Below are positions 1 to 5,951 of a stretch of DNA of 8,297 nucleotides, piece by piece; position 1 is the first letter of the stretch; every line of letters starts with the position of its first letter. The notes under the pieces are model-generated. The model was not told the DNA's origin and made no database searches. It saw nothing but the letters and a program-made list of their open reading frames with translations. The stretch spans positions 1 through 8,297 of the forward strand of contig JAXHUK010000158.1 in assembly GCA_034189725.1 (NCBI GenBank), in the 5' to 3' direction. The DNA comes from JAXHUK01 sp034189725. Its GTDB lineage: Bacteria; Chloroflexota; Dehalococcoidia; SZUA-161. The translations under genes were made by a program, and so were the position numbers.

Positions 1-35
1 CTGAACTGCCTGGATTGCGCAGTCAGAACGCTCGT

Positions 36-932
36 CTATTCCAGTACGATATCCCCACTCCTCCCCCCACTCTTGCGAGCAAGTCGTACATCCTCAATGC
101 GCATCGCCCGGTCCACCGCTTTACACATGTCATAGATCGTAAGTGCAGCCACCGATACCGCGGTAAGCGCCTCCATCTCCACACCAGTCTGAGCCGTAGT
201 CTTGACCATACTTGTAATATTTACAGCGGAATGACGCTCGTCCAACTCCAGATCCAGCTCGACATTGGTAATCGGCAACGGGTGACACAGAGGAATCAAT
301 TGAGATGTTTGCTTTGCCGCCATAATTCCCGCAAGCTGGGCTACTGCCAGGACATTCCCCTTCTTCATCTCGCCCCGCTTGATCAACTCCAGGGTCGACG
401 GCTCCATTACCACTTTACCTCTGGCAACCGCTACCCTCTCGGTCGTCGCTTTCTCGGTTACGTCAACCATGTGGATGCTACCATCGAGGTCGAAATGGGT
501 TGGAACGGGTTTTTTTTTAGGGGATACTGAACCTTGAAAGTCACCACCTATCATCTCTCTCGCCAACCTGTCGGCCTGTTCGTTTTCCGGATGGCCGTTA
601 TGGCCTCGTATCCACACCCAGCGTACATTGCGCTCCGCCACCAGCTTATCCAGCGTATCCCAGAGGTCAAGATTAGCTCTACGCTTCCAGTTCTTAGTCA
701 TGGTATTCACCAGGTACTGGCTATCGCTCTCCACAGTGACCGCAGAGCCCGGAGCCGTCCTGGATAGCCCCTCGATTACCGCCGTAATCTCCATACGATT
801 ATTGGTCGTCTTTCGCTCCCCGCCCTTCAACTCTTGCCGGCCAGCGTCATCTACAATAATCGCCGCCCATCCGCCGGGGCCGGGATTGCCCGAACACGCT
901 CCATCTGTATAAATCTTGATCATGTCAACCAT
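36..932 (-). CDS. rnhA-moaC: RNase HI - MoaC (cyclic pyranopterin monophosphate synthase) fusion protein
   Basis: A single 298-residue frame joins two complete enzymes. Residues 4-130 are RNase HI, which cuts RNA in RNA-DNA hybrids. The YTDGACSGNPGPGGW motif is present, with catalytic Asp10, Glu48, Asp70 and Asp121 and the helper His111. The basic-protrusion loop of E. coli RNase HI is about ten residues shorter here. Residues 131-150 are a Lys/Pro linker. Residues 151-298 are MoaC, which converts 3',8-cyclo-dihydro-GTP to cyclic pyranopterin monophosphate. Its catalytic set is intact: Lys191, His217, Glu254, Asp268, Lys271 (E. coli K51, H77, E114, D128, K131). I chose the ATG at 932 because it shares one base with the moaA stop (TGATG), suggesting translational coupling; the ATG at 923 is the alternative. 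The frame is open back to 1004, but that part lies over moaA. The TAG stop is at 36-38, and nothing recognisable follows in bases 1-35. Confidence 0.93.
   Translation of the reverse strand: MVDMIKIYTDGACSGNPGPGGWAAIIVDDAGRQELKGGERKTTNNRMEITAVIEGLSRTAPGSAVTVESDSQYLVNTMTKNWKRRANLDLWDTLDKLVAERNVRWVWIRGHNGHPENEQADRLAREMIGGDFQGSVSPKKKPVPTHFDLDGSIHMVDVTEKATTERVAVARGKVVMEPSTLELIKRGEMKKGNVLAVAQLAGIMAAKQTSQLIPLCHPLPITNVELDLELDERHSAVNITSMVKTTAQTGVEMEALTAVSVAALTIYDMCKAVDRAMRIEDVRLARKSGGRSGDIVLE
510..518 (-). other. A9 homopolymer run, possible slippage site at the RNase H/MoaC junction
   Basis: On the coding strand nine A residues form three in-frame AAA codons (Lys139-141) in the interdomain linker, followed by CCC. 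The run contains an A_AAA_AAA heptamer in the correct phase for -1 ribosomal slippage. A gain of one base (or -1 shift) reaches TAG at 480-478 and gives a protein of about 151 residues. A loss of one base (or +1 shift) reaches TAA at 460-458. Either product would be an RNase H with no MoaC domain. Runs of nine A are known to cause transcriptional slippage in Thermus dnaX. That this run slips in the cell is inference; I see only a weak downstream stem. Confidence 0.4.
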
Positions 933-1942
933 CAACCACCAATCTGCGCCATAAAACGATCGCAGGTAAGCCCAGCTTTCAACCTGTGCCCCTCCGGCTT
1001 GCATGATGCAGCCTTTCGAATCAGGAGTTTTACATCATCAGGAGTTGCCCCACTACGCAAAGGTTCTCTGAGATCGATCTCCTCATCCGAGAACAGGCAG
1101 GGACGCAGCTTCCCATCGGCAGTCAACCGCAACCTGTTGCACACCTTGCAAAAGTGCTCACTAACCGGACTGATGAAGCCAATGGTACCCTTTGCCCCGG
1201 GGAGACGGAAATACTTCGCAGGTCCTCCCCCATTGAACGAAGAAGCCTCCTGTTCATTATCCACTATCCTTATCTCAGGCTCTAACACCCCAAGGGTCTC
1301 AATGCGCTGTTTTATCTCAGGTACTGACACCATCGAGCGGTCTTCCCGCCCATTACCGGAGAACGGCATATATTCAATGAATCGTATGTGCCACTCACCA
1401 TCAATCGTCAGCCGGGCAAAGTCGACGATCTCGTCATCGTTGGTGTCGCGGATAACCACCATGTTGATCTTCACCGGATTAAGCCCAGCTCTTCGGGCAG
1501 CCTCGATCCCCCGAAGCACGTCATCCAGCTTGCCCAACCGGGTAATTTTCTGGAATCTGTCGCTGCGCAGTGAGTCAAGGCTGATATTAACCCGCTTCAG
1601 CCCTGCACTCTTCAGATCATCAGCATAACGCTCCAACAACACGCCGTTTGTGGTTAACGAGATGTCATCGATTCCCTCTATCCCGGCTAACATGGTGACA
1701 AGAGTGGCCAATCCCATCCTTACTAAAGGTTCGCCGCCAGTGAGCCTGACTTTGCTAATGCCAAGTTCCGATGCTGCCCGTGCTACAATGCTGACCTCCT
1801 CATAGCTGAGGATATCTTCATGTGACAGCAAAGGGACACCTTCTTCGGGCATACAATACACACACCGCAGATTGCAGCGGTCGGTGACCGAGATTCTCAA
1901 GTAGTTTACGGGACGCTGAAATGAATCCGAAAGCCCTGTCAT
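932..1942 (-). CDS. moaA: GTP 3',8-cyclase MoaA (radical SAM)
   Basis: MoaA is the cytosolic radical-SAM enzyme that converts GTP to 3',8-cyclo-dihydro-GTP, the first step of molybdenum-cofactor synthesis. The 336-residue protein has the usual family length. The N-terminal SAM [4Fe-4S] cluster ligands are Cys23, Cys27 and Cys30 (CNLRCVYC). The GGEP motif (residues 69-72) follows. The C-terminal substrate-binding cluster ligands are Cys265, Cys268 and Cys282. The protein ends in Gly-Gly (335-336), the tail known to be needed for MoaA activity. The ATG at 1942 is preceded by a G-rich SD-like stretch (GGGGATGGG). The stop overlaps the start of the RNase H-MoaC gene, so the two consecutive pathway enzymes are probably co-translated. 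No Moco riboswitch is recognisable in the short upstream gap. Confidence 0.97.
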   Translation of the reverse strand: MTGLSDSFQRPVNYLRISVTDRCNLRCVYCMPEEGVPLLSHEDILSYEEVSIVARAASELGISKVRLTGGEPLVRMGLATLVTMLAGIEGIDDISLTTNGVLLERYADDLKSAGLKRVNISLDSLRSDRFQKITRLGKLDDVLRGIEAARRAGLNPVKINMVVIRDTNDDEIVDFARLTIDGEWHIRFIEYMPFSGNGREDRSMVSVPEIKQRIETLGVLEPEIRIVDNEQEASSFNGGGPAKYFRLPGAKGTIGFISPVSEHFCKVCNRLRLTADGKLRPCLFSDEEIDLREPLRSGATPDDVKLLIRKAASCKPEGHRLKAGLTCDRFMAQIGG

Positions 1943-1958
1943 CTATCCCATCCCCGTC

Positions 1959-2090
1959 TTATTTGCGAAGCTTTAGAAACCTTTCCACCGAAATTCCAGC
2001 TACATGAATGGTGCTCCGAACGGTACCAGGGCTAACTCCCTTGTCTCGGAACAGCGGCCGGCTTACGTCCAGGACATCTAAGCCTAACAT
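1959..2090 (-). CDS. possible small protein (43 aa) just upstream of moaA
   Basis: This is a short open frame that I do not recognise. It starts at an ATG at 2090 preceded by an SD-like AGAGGTG five to six bases away and ends with TAA, 16 nt before moaA. The product begins MLGLDVLDVSRPLF and contains GVSPGTVRSTIHVAG, which loosely resembles the recognition helix of helix-turn-helix regulators; it ends in basic FLKLRK. The same frame stays open upstream to about 2129, with TTG or GTG as other possible starts, before TAG and TAA stops. It could be a real small gene, the degraded tail of a longer regulator, or chance. An imperfect inverted repeat lies inside it (about 2016-2051, TCCGA...TCGGA enclosing AGGG...CCCT). 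The rest of the gap between rdgB and moaA (1943-2184) shows nothing else firm. Confidence 0.3.
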   Translation of the reverse strand: MLGLDVLDVSRPLFRDKGVSPGTVRSTIHVAGISVERFLKLRK

Positions 2091-2184
2091 GGCCACCTCT
2101 AGTCCGAGCAACACTTTAACCAAGTCGCTCTAAAGCTCTTATACATCCGTCACCTGAAATTACTGGTAACCTTGCTCATGCAGC

Positions 2185-2787
2185 CTAATGAAGACGACTC
2201 AGAATTTGTCGCGCCTTGCTTGCCGCTCTCGACCGATGGCTAATCTGGTTCTTCTCCTCGAGCGAAAGCTCCGCCATCCGCCTATCCAGCTCCGGTATGT
2301 AAAAAACAGGGTCGTAACCGAAACCCTCTTTGCCCTTACAATCAAACGCTATGACGCCTTCACACACACCCTCGCAGGTTTCCACATCACCATCAGGTGT
2401 AACAATCGCGATAACGCACCGAAAACGCGCCCCCCGTTTCTCCCAGGGTACTCCACTGAGCTTTCCCAATAAATACTCGTTCCGCTCTCTATCCGAGGCA
2501 TCCTCCCCGGCGTAGCGTCGGGATATCACCCCGGGCTCCCCATCCAGGGCATCGACCTCCAGTCCTGAGTCATCGGCCAGGGTTAGCAGCCCGCTCAACG
2601 AAGCATACGCAGTGGCTTTCTGCACTGCGTTTTGCTCCATCGTCGTCCCTGTCTCCTCGACGTCGTCCTCTATACCAACGTCGCCGAGGGTCACGAGTTC
2701 AAATGGCAGGCCATCCAGCAATACTTTGTATTCCCGCAGCTTACCCCGGTTATTTGTGGCTACCAGAAGCCTCGCCTGATTAGTCAA
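2185..2787 (-). CDS. rdgB: XTP/dITP pyrophosphatase (RdgB/HAM1 family)
   Basis: This is the house-cleaning nucleotidase that hydrolyses XTP, ITP and dITP to monophosphates and so keeps deaminated purines out of DNA and RNA. The 200-residue protein has the full motif series: TNNRGKLRE (11-19), MEQNAVQKA (50-58), ADDSGLEVDAL (71-81, with Asp73 as probable catalytic base), RRYAGED (90-96), FGYDPVF (156-162) and SHRSRA (183-188). The usual SARY(S/A)G segment reads SRRYAG here, a small departure. The start is TTG, not ATG: no other start codon lies nearby, and the next Met (residue 50) is past the N-terminal nucleotide-binding motif. The TTG sits inside the end of fbp (8-nt overlap). A GGAGGG lies about 15 nt upstream, a long spacing, so coupling to fbp translation is likely. 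Confidence 0.95.
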   Translation of the reverse strand: MTNQARLLVATNNRGKLREYKVLLDGLPFELVTLGDVGIEDDVEETGTTMEQNAVQKATAYASLSGLLTLADDSGLEVDALDGEPGVISRRYAGEDASDRERNEYLLGKLSGVPWEKRGARFRCVIAIVTPDGDVETCEGVCEGVIAFDCKGKEGFGYDPVFYIPELDRRMAELSLEEKNQISHRSRAASKARQILSRLH

Positions 2788-3883
2788 TGGCGCTAAATCT
2801 TCCCTCCAGCTTCTTCATTACAGCAGGCATAGTCGTATACTCCATCTCCTCCAGAGGAAGACGATGCGGCTCAAATGGACCATGTCGCCTGAAGTATTCA
2901 CCAGCAAGATTAGCCTGATGCCGGGCTTCGTCAAAACTGGGGTCATCGAACATATCAACCGGGCCCACCAGCATGCCGCTCGACAACTGGAACCCGGCAC
3001 ATACTACGCGAGGCGGCCCATCGAATCGACTGGGATTCGCTTGCGGAATGGAACACGGCATGAGCGGCCCGAAATGCGATCCCCTCATCCATCCCTCTAC
3101 CGCCGCTGGAAACGCAAATGGCTCCAGCACCTCACCAACTGCAGGGAACTCACCCTGCGAACGAACGATCATCACAGGATCATCCTTGCCCACATACTTG
3201 CCGGCTACAGCATACAATTTGTCGGTGGAGGACACGGCTGCGATTTCGTTTGTTTGTCGGTTACGAACGCACTTCACAGCATAGCGTGACGGCGCTCCAA
3301 TAAGCACGAGCATGTCATATATCTCATCAGGAGCATTGAAGATAACTTTACGATGTTCTTTCACATCGTGCACTTCGAAGGCAAAACCTGCATGCATATT
3401 ATCCGCAATAACCAGGCCAATGGTATTGAACGGGTCGGCAAACATCTTGTACAGAGGCATATTCCAGGCACCGGACGAGGTCTTATCCGCCATGAATATG
3501 AGCACAGGCTCGGAGCCGCGTTCTTCGATCTCCATCTCAGCCGAGCCAGGCCCCATGCCCTTCACATTGCCTGAAAAGGCATCGCTTAGAAGGTCCTGTC
3601 CTGCTCCGTGGAGCTTCAACTTCTTGGCAATATCTGTGCAGGCCACAAAGGTATCCCAGGCAAGTTTATGAATACTCTCGTTGCCTTCGCCCTTCTCGTG
3701 AGTCATGATGAGCTGGAGGTCATCTCCACACTTGGTAACATGAAAATCAATCAGGAGCCCCTGCCCCTTGGCTTTCTCCATGTGTTTCAGAGCTTCCGCA
3801 ATAAGATCGGGGTGCATGCTGGAATGTCCAACATACCCCCCGATATCAGCCTTGATTGCACTTAACGTGATCTTCTTCCCCAA
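2780..3883 (-). CDS. fbp: fructose-1,6-bisphosphate aldolase/phosphatase (archaeal-type, class V)
   Basis: This is the bifunctional gluconeogenic enzyme that condenses triose phosphates to fructose 1,6-bisphosphate and then dephosphorylates it to fructose 6-phosphate. The 367-residue protein aligns from memory with the Sulfolobus enzyme along its length. Metal and active-site features seen are Asp13, His20, Asp54-Asp55, GAGQDLLSDAFSGNV (93-107), FMADKTSSGAWN, the GKYVGKDDPV segment carrying the Tyr and Schiff-base Lys of the aldolase state, WMRGSHFGP, and EYTT near the C-terminus. One oddity is His92, where the Sulfolobus enzyme has Tyr90 next to GQDLL. The start is TTG, with a strong AAGGAG six bases upstream and no in-frame ATG nearby. 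The enzyme points to anaplerotic/autotrophic carbon metabolism and is typical of archaea and deep or anaerobic bacteria. Confidence 0.96.
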   Translation of the reverse strand: MGKKITLSAIKADIGGYVGHSSMHPDLIAEALKHMEKAKGQGLLIDFHVTKCGDDLQLIMTHEKGEGNESIHKLAWDTFVACTDIAKKLKLHGAGQDLLSDAFSGNVKGMGPGSAEMEIEERGSEPVLIFMADKTSSGAWNMPLYKMFADPFNTIGLVIADNMHAGFAFEVHDVKEHRKVIFNAPDEIYDMLVLIGAPSRYAVKCVRNRQTNEIAAVSSTDKLYAVAGKYVGKDDPVMIVRSQGEFPAVGEVLEPFAFPAAVEGWMRGSHFGPLMPCSIPQANPSRFDGPPRVVCAGFQLSSGMLVGPVDMFDDPSFDEARHQANLAGEYFRRHGPFEPHRLPLEEMEYTTMPAVMKKLEGRFSAID

Positions 3884-3963
3884 CTTCTTCTCCTTATAAT
3901 ATTAGTATAAGACTTCAGTGTAAGATACTATATTAGATGATATATTCACTCTTATTACGTAAC
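3884..3963 (-). promoter_or_regulatory. AT-rich leader of fbp with SD and -10-like boxes
   Basis: This 80-nt gap between cobO and fbp is very AT-rich. The SD AAGGAG (3895-3890) fixes the TTG start of fbp. A TATACT hexamer (3909-3904) would place a transcript start roughly 14 nt before the start codon. TATAGT (3932-3927) is an alternative. I see no convincing -35 box for either, so fbp may also be read from the cobO transcript. An imperfect TTATA...TATAA inverted repeat overlaps the SD-proximal end. Confidence 0.35.
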
Positions 3964-4512
3964 TTAATAGTCAAATCCCCGACGTGCCTCGATTCCCTCA
4001 TTAAAGGGATGTTTTATCGCCAGCATCTCAGTCACCAGATCGGCCATCTTCACCAGTTCCTTATCGGCATGGCGACCGGTGAGGATAAGCTCCACATTCT
4101 GCGGTTTCTCCTCAATCAGCTTGATCACCTCATCAAGCTCCACGAGACCCCAGGCAGACGCGATATTTATCTCATCGAGCACCACAAGGTCATACTTGCC
4201 GCTCAACATCGCTTCTCGAGCCGCATCGAGTGCCTTCCTCGCCTCCTTTCTATCCACATCTCGAATGTCATCAGGGTTTACAAATCCCGGCCCTCCAAAT
4301 TTTGCCAGAGTAACGTTCGGCATACCAGCTAATGCGTTCTGCTCTCCATTGGGGTAATCGCCCTTCATGAAATGAACGATGAATACGCGGAAACCGTGCC
4401 CCAATGCACGAAGAACTGCCCCGAACGCCGCCGAAGTTTTACCCTTGCCCTCGCCGGTGAAGACTTCAACAAGCCCTTTTCTCTCAGCAGAAGGTGATGG
4501 TGTATCTGTCAT
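3964..4512 (-). CDS. cobO: cob(I)alamin adenosyltransferase (CobO/BtuR family)
   Basis: This ATP:corrinoid adenosyltransferase attaches the 5'-deoxyadenosyl group to cob(I)alamin or its precursors, in the cytosol, for B12 synthesis and salvage. In the 182-residue form the P-loop GEGKGKTS spans residues 20-27, followed by FGAVLRALGHG, VHFMKGDYPNGE, the Walker-B-like YDLVVLDEIN, LILTGRHA, and the family C-terminus GIEARRGFDY. I chose the ATG at 4512 because it leaves the usual short leader before the GLVEVFTG strand. A TTG at 4548 would add 12 residues. The SD-like GAGGAAAGGA lies between the two, about 18 nt from the ATG, which leaves some doubt. No cobalamin riboswitch (B12 box) is recognisable upstream. 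The neighbour fbp is unrelated in function. Confidence 0.94.
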   Translation of the reverse strand: MTDTPSPSAERKGLVEVFTGEGKGKTSAAFGAVLRALGHGFRVFIVHFMKGDYPNGEQNALAGMPNVTLAKFGGPGFVNPDDIRDVDRKEARKALDAAREAMLSGKYDLVVLDEINIASAWGLVELDEVIKLIEEKPQNVELILTGRHADKELVKMADLVTEMLAIKHPFNEGIEARRGFDY

Positions 4513-4570
4513 TAATTCGCTACTATCGAATCCTTTCCTCGAACACAAAAAAGCGAAGTCTATACTTCTG

Positions 4571-4579
4571 TAAATAGCA
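4571..4579 (-). promoter_or_regulatory. candidate extended -10 for cobO
   Basis: On the minus strand the sequence reads TGCTATTTA, an extended -10 type (TGN plus TATTTA), about 60 nt before the cobO ATG. A TATAGA hexamer lies closer to the gene as an alternative. No good -35 hexamer is found at 16-18 nt, so this is a weak call. Confidence 0.22.
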
Positions 4580-4664
4580 AACTGTGTTTCTTACTTTATC
4601 ACTGTCCAGGAAAATAGTAAATACCTTGGCGCATAAAGCGGTATCAGCGTTCGATTCGTTACAA

Positions 4665-4694
4665 TTGACACTGTTCAGCAAGGTGGATTAGAAT
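4665..4694 (+). promoter_or_regulatory. sigma70-type promoter for the deacetylase-family gene
   Basis: A perfect -35 TTGACA (4665-4670) is followed after 18 nt by TAGAAT (4689-4694), five of six matches to the -10 consensus. Transcription would begin near 4701, giving a leader of about 90 nt before the ATG at 4792. This is the best promoter in the window. It lies in the divergent gap opposite cobO. Confidence 0.6.
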
Positions 4695-4736
4695 AGCGCC
4701 ATGGGGCAATAAACAAACAACCCTAGCAACAGGTAT

Positions 4737-4780
4737 TTGCCTCCTAATTCAACTGATTGTCACTTTCTACAGAGAGGCAA
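4737..4780 (+). repeat. inverted repeat able to mask the SD of the deacetylase gene
   Basis: TTGCCTC (4737-4743) and GAGGCAA (4774-4780) are perfect 7-base complements, extendable by one G-U pair, with a 30-nt loop. The right arm is the purine-rich region 12-18 nt before the ATG, overlapping the likely SD (GAGGCAAGG). In the predicted leader RNA this stem would hide part of the ribosome-binding site. A regulatory role is inference, and a long-loop 7-bp stem can arise by chance. Confidence 0.35.
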
Positions 4781-4791
4781 GGTATAAGCTA

Positions 4792-5826
4792 ATGACAGTA
4801 GGACTTGTCTACGACCCAATTTTCCTGGAGCATGACACAGGTGACCATGTTGAGAACAGCCACCGTCTTGCAGTAACCGTCAACCTCCTACAGGAATCGC
4901 AGCTAATGGAGAAACTGACCATCATCCCTCCGAGAGCCGCTAACAGGAATGAACTCGCCCTGGCACACAGCGAAAGCCACATCAACCGTGTGGAGAGTTG
5001 CTCCTCCTGTGGTGGGGGCTGGCTTGACGGTGATACATTCGCCTCGCCAGAGTCCTACAAGGTTGCTCTCTATGCTGTGGGAGGAGGTCTCCGAGGCATC
5101 GACGCATTGATGACCAGGGAGGTAAACCATGTATTCGCCCTCGTGCGTCCCCCGGGACATCATGCCACACGGCATCATGCAATGGGATTCTGCCTGTTCA
5201 ATAATATCGCCATCGCCGCCAAGTATGCCATCGAGAATCACAATATCGAGCGGATATTGATCGCCGATTTCGACGTTCATCATGGCAACGGAACCGAGGA
5301 GCTATTCTACTCCGATCCCAGCGTGCTTTACTTCTCTACACATCAATCCCCTCATTACCCCGGCACCGGCGCCCTCGGCGACGAGGGCTCTGCCGAAGGA
5401 AGAGGGATGACTGTCAATGTCCCGTTGCCCGCATATTGTGGCGACAAGGAATACCAGCGCGTCTATCAAGAGCTTCTCGTCCCCATAGCACGGCAATTCA
5501 AGCCGCAGCTCATCCTGGTATCTGCAGGCTACGATATCCATTGGGCTGACCCACTCTCCCTTATGCAGGTGACAGTTAACGGTTTTGGAAGCATCGTCAG
5601 CACTATTAAGGAACTAGCAGACGAGCTTTGCGACGGAAAGCTTCTGATCACACTGGAGGGGGGCTATCACCTTCAAGCACTGCCCCTAGGGATAAAAGCC
5701 TCAATTGAAGCCTTATTGGGCATACCACAAGACACAGACCCTCTGGGTGGGCCGCTGCGTGAGATCATGCCACGTAACATCGACCATATAATAAAGCACG
5801 TGGCATCCTGTCACGGTTTGGTATAA
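4792..5826 (+). CDS. zinc-dependent histone deacetylase-family amidohydrolase
   Basis: A 344-residue member of the arginase/deacetylase fold, related to class II HDACs, acetoin-utilisation AcuC-like proteins and acetylpolyamine amidohydrolases. These remove acetyl groups from lysine or polyamine amines. Seen in order: HxxENSHRL near residues 19-26, RPPGHHA (119-125, His123-His124 charge relay), GFCLFNN (132-138), DFDVHHGNGT (159-168) with zinc ligands Asp161 and His163, SAGYDIHWADPL (244-255) with the third ligand Asp248, and LEGGY (288-292) with transition-state Tyr292. No signal peptide or membrane segment is seen, so the protein should be cytosolic. The ATG has AAGG nine bases upstream. 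The substrate cannot be read from the sequence: bacterial members act on acetyl-lysine, acetoin-pathway or polyamine substrates. It lies alone between divergent cobO and the downstream aro cluster. Confidence 0.93.
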   Translation: MTVGLVYDPIFLEHDTGDHVENSHRLAVTVNLLQESQLMEKLTIIPPRAANRNELALAHSESHINRVESCSSCGGGWLDGDTFASPESYKVALYAVGGGLRGIDALMTREVNHVFALVRPPGHHATRHHAMGFCLFNNIAIAAKYAIENHNIERILIADFDVHHGNGTEELFYSDPSVLYFSTHQSPHYPGTGALGDEGSAEGRGMTVNVPLPAYCGDKEYQRVYQELLVPIARQFKPQLILVSAGYDIHWADPLSLMQVTVNGFGSIVSTIKELADELCDGKLLITLEGGYHLQALPLGIKASIEALLGIPQDTDPLGGPLREIMPRNIDHIIKHVASCHGLV

Positions 5827-5827
5827 T
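5819..5827 (+). promoter_or_regulatory. perfect extended -10 (TGGTATAAT) overlapping the deacetylase stop codon
   Basis: TGN followed by the consensus TATAAT lies across the TAA stop (5824-5826) of the preceding gene. A transcript from here would start near 5834 and carry the hairpin at 5859-5891 in its leader before aroH. No clear -35 is seen. This is a candidate only. Confidence 0.35.
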
Positions 5828-5858
5828 ACGATATCAAGCATAGCCACCCCGTATCCAC

Positions 5859-5891
5859 CATACCCCTGCCATATCATGGCATAGGGTTATG
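5859..5891. repeat. hairpin between the deacetylase gene and aroH
   Basis: The core is TGCCAT-ATC-ATGGCA, a perfect 6-bp stem with a 3-nt loop. With small bulges it extends outward through CCC/GGG and CATA/TATG. No T-tract follows on either strand, so it is not a standard intrinsic terminator. It could still slow or end transcription of the upstream gene, protect RNA ends, or bind a protein as a near-palindrome. Confidence 0.5.
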
Positions 5892-5908
5892 AAAAACCTC
5901 CGTTGCTA

Positions 5909-5917
5909 TGCTATACT
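5909..5917 (+). promoter_or_regulatory. extended -10 promoter element for the aroH cluster
   Basis: TGCTATACT matches TGN plus TATAAT with one mismatch. It would start transcription near 5924, about 28 nt before the aroH ATG, leaving the SD GAGGGAG in the leader. There is no good -35 hexamer at 17 nt, as is common for extended -10 promoters. Confidence 0.4.
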
Positions 5918-5951
5918 TAAACACACCAATCGAGAGTGAGATGAGGGAGAT

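Noticed and set aside
15..530. 171-codon plus-strand frame opposite the MoaC domain
   Set aside because: No family features; His/Arg-rich composition typical of the complement of a real gene; the minus-strand MoaC motifs are decisive.
933..1004. 24-residue N-terminal extension of the RNase H-MoaC gene
   Set aside because: It would overlap moaA by 73 nt, is not part of the RNase H fold, and a better coupled start (TGATG) exists at 932.
834..1628. 264-codon open frame on the plus strand opposite moaA
   Set aside because: It is Ser/Arg/Pro-rich with no recognisable motif, and lies antisense to a clear radical-SAM gene; a frame shadow.
1943..2184. Moco riboswitch upstream of moaA
   Set aside because: The conserved Moco RNA core is not recognisable; the inverted repeat present is short and lies within a possible coding frame.
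4513..4791. Cobalamin riboswitch upstream of cobO
   Set aside because: No B12-box-like segment could be found on the minus strand in this gap.
4903..5283. 126-codon minus-strand frame opposite the deacetylase gene
   Set aside because: Antisense to well-conserved HDAC motifs, with no family resemblance of its own.
5859..5895. Intrinsic terminator after the deacetylase gene
   Set aside because: The stem is followed by GAAAAACC on the plus strand and by no T-run on the minus strand, so the U-tract is missing.
5889..5939. 16-codon leader-peptide-like ORF (MKNLRCYAILKHTNRE) before aroH
   Set aside because: Only one aromatic codon, no usable SD, and a -10 element sits inside it, so it does not look like an attenuation leader.
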